Shown: positions 59,905-64,000 of the stretch, piece by piece
Layout: each line of letters opens with the position of its first letter
Numbering within the stretch: position 1 is the first letter of the stretch
Origin: Hyperoodon ampullatus
Taxonomy: Eukaryota > Chordata > Mammalia > Artiodactyla > Ziphiidae
Direction: 5' to 3'
DNA length: 64,000 nt
Assembly: GCA_949752795.1 (NCBI GenBank)
Contig: OX457056.1
Span: forward strand, 92,402,942 to 92,466,941
Program-made: the position numbers and the translations under genes
Notes under the pieces: model-generated
Told to the model about the DNA's origin: nothing
Seen by the model: the letters and a program-made list of their open reading frames with translations, nothing else
Databases searched by the model: none

Positions 59905-60262
59905 GTAAATCTGAGCATGTCATATCACAGCTCAAAACCCTCCAAATTTCCCATCATACTTTGGTTTTTACTCTAAGTCTTTACTTTGCCCTACAATGCA
60001 TTCCTTCTGCCTGTCTCTCCAACATTATCTCCTATCACCACCCTCCTTGCTTGCAGGGCAAGCTGAAGGAAGCCACACGAGCCTCCTCAAACATGTCAAG
60101 CATATTCCCACCTCAGGTCCTTTGCACTTGCCATTCCCTGGGTCTTATATGTTCAATACCAAGGCTGTCACATGGCCTGCTTCCTCTCTCTTGTCAATCT
60201 CTGCTCAAATGTCACATCCTCAGAGAGGTCTTCCCTAGCTATGCTATCTAAAATGGAGACCC
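59905..60262 (+). mobile_element. L2 3' region, sense
   Basis: Order 'catatcacagctcaaaaccctccaaatttc', 'ggtcctttgcacttgccattccctg', 'ctctgctcaaatgtcacatcctcagagaggtcttccctag'. Two overlapping 80-96-codon open frames here are L2 sequence. A SINE ends it. Confidence 0.8.
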
Positions 60263-60628
60263 GGGCTTCCCTGGTGGCGCACTGGTTAAGAATCTGCCTG
60301 CCAACGCAGGGGACACAGGTTTGAGCCCTGGTCCAGGAAGATCCCACATGCCGTGGAGCAACTAAGCCTGTGCGCCACAACTACTGAGACTGAGCTCTAG
60401 AGCCTGCGAGCCACAACTACTGAGCCCACGAGCCACAACTACTGAAGCCTGAATGCCTAGAGCCCGTGCTCTGCAACAAGAGAAGCCACCGCAATGAGAA
60501 GCCTGCGCACCACAACGAAGAGTAGTCCCAGCTCAACGCAACTAGAGAAAGCCCGCGCACAGCAACAAAGACCCAACACAGCCAAAAATAAAAAATTTTT
60601 TTAAAGCTTAAAAAATAATAAAATAAAA
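60263..60628 (+). mobile_element. SINE, cetacean CHR-2-like, full length
   Basis: Complete copy with an (AAAAT)n tail. A 14-bp duplication with one mismatch flanks it: taaaatggagaccc (60249-60262) and taaaatggaaaccc (60629-60642). Confidence 0.92.
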
Positions 60629-60682
60629 TAAAATGGAAACCCTATCACTTTTTAATCTCTTATCTACTGTTTTAGTTATATA

Positions 60683-60706
60683 ATGGATGGATGGATGGAT
60701 GGATGA
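60683..60706. repeat. (ATGG)n microsatellite
   Basis: About six uninterrupted tetranucleotide units. Likely polymorphic in length. Confidence 0.95.
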
Positions 60707-61139
60707 TTCCATATGTTTCCAACAGCACTTCAAGGTCACTCTTTTCCCCTGTTTACAAATGAGAAAACCCTCAAAAGGCTCAATGAGAATCAAACAACAA
60801 GTAAGTCACTAAGCTAAGACTTGAAGTTATTATACTGGTCTGGATCTAACACCTGCAATCTAGTCAGAGCCTTAAATGGCTTCTCAATTGTTCCTCATAC
60901 CTATGCTTATTTTAAACAGTATCCTCTGAACCCTAAAATAAAGATATTAGTTGGTTATTTTGCATTTTGTGGAAAATCAGATTAGAGGAGATGGGGGAGG
61001 AAAGAATAAGTCACTTCTTTGAATACTAAGGCAGCACCAGAGTCCAACAACTGTGTTTAGTCTCGGAAGCTGCTAGCTTCTAGAGGCCATATCAGCATCA
61101 TCTCTACTAACCAGGACGATGATAGCCTCACATATGAGA

Positions 61140-61370
61140 GAGATGATGGGCACAGGCTCTAGAGCAAGCTGCCAAGGTTCAAACCCTGACTCTGCCATTT
61201 ACTAGCTGTGTGATCTTGGGTAAGTTAGTTAACTCCTATATGTCTCCGTTTCCTCATCTGTGAAACGGGGATAATTATAAAAGAATTATTATGAATATTA
61301 AAGGAGTTTATATATGTAGATTGCTGAGAAAAGTAGTATGCTCTCAAATGTTAGCCACTATTAATAGTCT
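61140..61370 (+). mobile_element. MIR SINE, sense, well preserved
   Basis: Order 'gggcacaggctctagagcaagc', 'ttcaaaccctgactctgccatttactagctgtgtgatcttggg', 'ccgtttcctcatctgtgaaacggggataat'. Confidence 0.87.
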
Positions 61371-61934
61371 CAAATTTCAAGACTTTAACAAAATAATATA
61401 CAATCACACCTTAAAGCAAATATAAATGCACAACTATACCATAATCCCAGGATTAAGAACCACCCATTGGATTGGGAGTTAACCTTTAACTGACTAAATT
61501 TAATTTTAAAGTTTACATGAAACTAAAATTCAGGAGAATTGAACCAAGAAAGGAAATTTAATTCCCAGGGTTACCGCCACCTCCTATCTTTTGATCTTGA
61601 ACTTGTAGACTATCAACAAAGCTCTCTAGTCGATCTCAAGAGCCAGAAAAGAATGGAAAGAAAACCAGACTCAAACTTTTCGAGATTCATAAATCACATC
61701 TACCTCTTTAATTGTCCCTTGAAACAAATTAGAAGCCAGAACAGTCCGTAGAATGCTGTATTTAAATCCCCTATGCAAACATGCCTGAAGCACTCTGCAG
61801 AGACACAAGCTTCTGTGTGGTCTAGACATGGTAGAAGTATGCCAAAATCATAGCAACAGACACTGGTGGCCATTTACTTCTCAAACAATTGCAACAAACT
61901 TTCTCTATTTTTCAGCCCTGAGAGCTTATCAACT
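61371..61934. other. Sequence without recognised features
   Basis: AT-rich. The 70-codon open frame on the plus strand at 61539-61751 has no splice, promoter or codon support. Confidence 0.4.
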
Positions 61935-62035
61935 GCTTCAAGGGAGCAAGGAACTTGTCTATCTTGTTCACCACTGTTTCTCTAGACCTGGAATAACGCT
62001 TGGCACATAGTAGGCACTCAATAAATGTTTACTGA
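61935..62035 (+). mobile_element. L2 3' terminal fragment, sense
   Basis: Shows 'gcaaggaacttgtctatcttgttcacc' and 'gcttggcacatagtaggcactcaataaatgttt'. Confidence 0.8.
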
Positions 62036-62522
62036 AAAAAAAAACCCAACTATTAGACAAAGTGGTATTACTTTCAGCAAAGATGATGACAAAAAGAGAC
62101 ATTTCTCAAAATTGTAAGCATGATATTAACACTGCCGAATATTTATGAACTGTTGGAGGTGATTTTTGGTAGTGTCAGTTTTACATCCAAGAATATATAC
62201 ATAAGCATATAAATCTTCTAATGGTAAATTATCAAAAATGGCATCCAAAATATTTAACAACAAATAACAAATTAATATACTAGGTATATAAATTAACATC
62301 TAAATAAAAAACTAAAAATGTATTTCCCTTTGATCGCTATATTAAAACTGCTGTCACATAACTTAAATTGAAATTCAAACCATTCAAGTCATTCCGATAA
62401 TTTCCAATTACCTTTTGATTTTTAGAAACTGTTGGTGTAATCATCTATATGCTACAGCTATCCCTGGCTAAACAATGCCCCACATTCTGTCTAAACCACA
62501 ATATGATGCAAGAAACCACACC

Positions 62523-62622
62523 GGTATATGTATAGCTGATTCACTTTGCTGTACAGCAGAAACTAGCATAGCATTTTAAATCAACTGTACTCCACTAAAA
62601 AATTTTAAAAAAAAGAAAAGAA
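62523..62622 (+). mobile_element. Severely 5'-truncated L1 with perfect 13-bp duplication
   Basis: Only the last ~75 bp of L1 plus tail: 'gctgattcactttgctgtacagcagaaac', 'aaatcaactgtactccac' and an A/AAAAG tail. The 13-bp duplication aagaaaccacacc flanks it (62510-62522, 62623-62635). Confidence 0.92.
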
Positions 62623-62639
62623 AAGAAACCACACCAAAT

Positions 62640-64000
62640 TCTTGTAACAACAAGTCATGAGCTCCCCAGCTCCTTATGCTTGTGGCAACCAGGAAACATC
62701 AGTAAAAAAAATTGAGCATGGTGATCGGGTATGCTCCTGGACGCCAGAGCCTGGATCAAGGCTGGAAAGCACCCGTGCCAAAAATAATGCCACCAACACC
62801 ACCTACCCTACCACCCCATCCAATTTTGGGCCACTCTGGAGCAGAGAAGTGCTGCATCTCTACAACCATCACTACCAGCATGAGTTCCCTCTGCTGCCTC
62901 AGCACCCCTGGGGGTCAGCTGCATCCACACCAGAATGCTCCTAAGTAAGCCCTGTGACTCGCCTCCACCAGGCAACAGTGACAGGTAATTCTCAACAAGT
63001 AGAGAATTTCCCTTTACTGGCTAGTACAGAAGTACTCTAGTATTTAAAAAGCAGGTTTGACAATACAGCCACAAACCAACTGAAAACCAGCCCTGAGGAT
63101 TACCAATATGGAATAATAACACTATGTTGAAACATTTTTGAAATAAATGAACCATTAAACTGACCATCTGGAAGGTAGTTTGGAGGGTTATCCAAAAGGT
63201 ATCCGTTAAAAAAAACTTCAATTTATAAGTGATTAGGACATAGTAACAAACTTGTTCCAATTAGTATCTATCCTCCAAAATCTACCCTCCACCAGCCAGA
63301 TATAATTTTGATCCCTTCTGAAGGAGAGAATGTCATAATTTAAAAATGGGAAGTAGATCATGGACCTTTTCTTGGCTACACGATGCCAAAGCTGACTGGT
63401 TTCAGAGGGGACCACAAATCAAACTTGCTCCATGCACCAGTAGAAAGGTAAATAGGTTGAGCCCCAGGGACACCCCTTTATGCCACCCACTCTGGCTTCC
63501 CTTTATCTCCTATCCCACCAGGCCACTGCTGCTGCCACCCACCACCCCATGCAGGCACCTCTCCCCTCTCAGGAGATCTCACCCCACTTGAGCTCCCTCA
63601 CCCAGGCCTGGTAGTGTTCTCCTCCCTGCATGGACACCTATCTTGCTTAGCCCCACCTAGACGCTTTTCCACTGAATTATTCAGGGAAGTACGAAGAAAG
63701 CAGAGTTCTTATAATTTTAAATGTACTTGGGAAATACCTCAAGGTATTTTTGGGAGGTTCCCTCCCATTGCTTTATCATCAGCTTGCACAGTTCTCTTGG
63801 CATTCTATCGAAAACAATACTTTCATGGTTCCTCCTAAGCCCTGGACAAAGTAAATGAATTTTTCTTTCTCTTTACCTGTTGCCTTGAATTTACCCAGAG
63901 AAACCTCCCATTTGCTCCCTTTGAACAATGCCCCTTTTAACATTAAATATTCTTTTACATGGTCTCATGTACCTAAAATGTCTTCTCCCACACCAGTTTG
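62640..64000. other. Moderately GC-rich stretch of unknown nature
   Basis: 62700-63000 and 63400-63660 are more GC-rich than their surroundings, and open frames of 74-95 codons overlap there on the plus strand. I see no paired splice sites, no conserved motif and no repeat family. It could be an old LTR or plain unique sequence. Confidence 0.3.

Noticed and set aside
59961..60251. Overlapping 80- and 96-codon frames on the plus strand
   Set aside because: The sequence is an L2 3' region, which often shows such frames.

Overview
The window looks like nuclear DNA of a toothed whale, probably a dolphin or close relative. The main evidence is 22 copies of the cetacean tRNA-derived SINE (CHR family), with heads reading 'gggcttccctggtggcgcagtgg' or the complement. 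Several belong to the young short subfamily ending in '...gaggcccgcgtaccgc' plus an A-tail, which I associate with odontocetes. Cetartiodactyl L1 3' ends and a background of ancient MIR, L2, MaLR, MER5-like and hAT relics fit a mammal. No bacterial, phage or CRISPR-like organisation is present, and no tRNA or rRNA gene was seen.

One protein-coding gene can be supported. It runs on the minus strand through nearly the whole window as five small exons: A 52765-52933, B about 24866-24914, C 21982-22118, D 21260-21387 and E 1005-1180. All four junctions agree in codon phase, and four of the five exons have clear GT/AG sites. The gene continues beyond both ends. The encoded peptide looks alpha-helical, and I could not identify the protein. 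Exon C holds an in-frame TAA eight bases before its best splice donor. The other possible donor, or skipping exon C, breaks the frame, so this copy may be damaged.

Layout: 1-21 kb is exon E and a large intron holding SINEs, nested L1 pieces and a decayed hAT transposon (about 12.4-14.2 kb). 21-25 kb has exons D, C and B with an L2-in-MIR nest. 25-52.7 kb is the largest intron; it contains a rearranged L1 with a GC-rich 5' UTR (35.6-38.6 kb), an L1/MaLR mosaic (40.7-46.2 kb) and many SINEs. 52.8-64 kb has exon A, then L2, MIR, MER5-like, L1 and SINE insertions, ending in an unexplained moderately GC-rich stretch. Most long open frames are SINE or L1 sequence read through and are not genes.

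I found no new molecular system. The most interesting points are the possible gene lesion, the gene's unknown identity, the hAT transposase relic, and several insertions with clean target-site duplications that could serve as presence/absence markers. All repeat family names come from recognition by eye; none was checked with a search.
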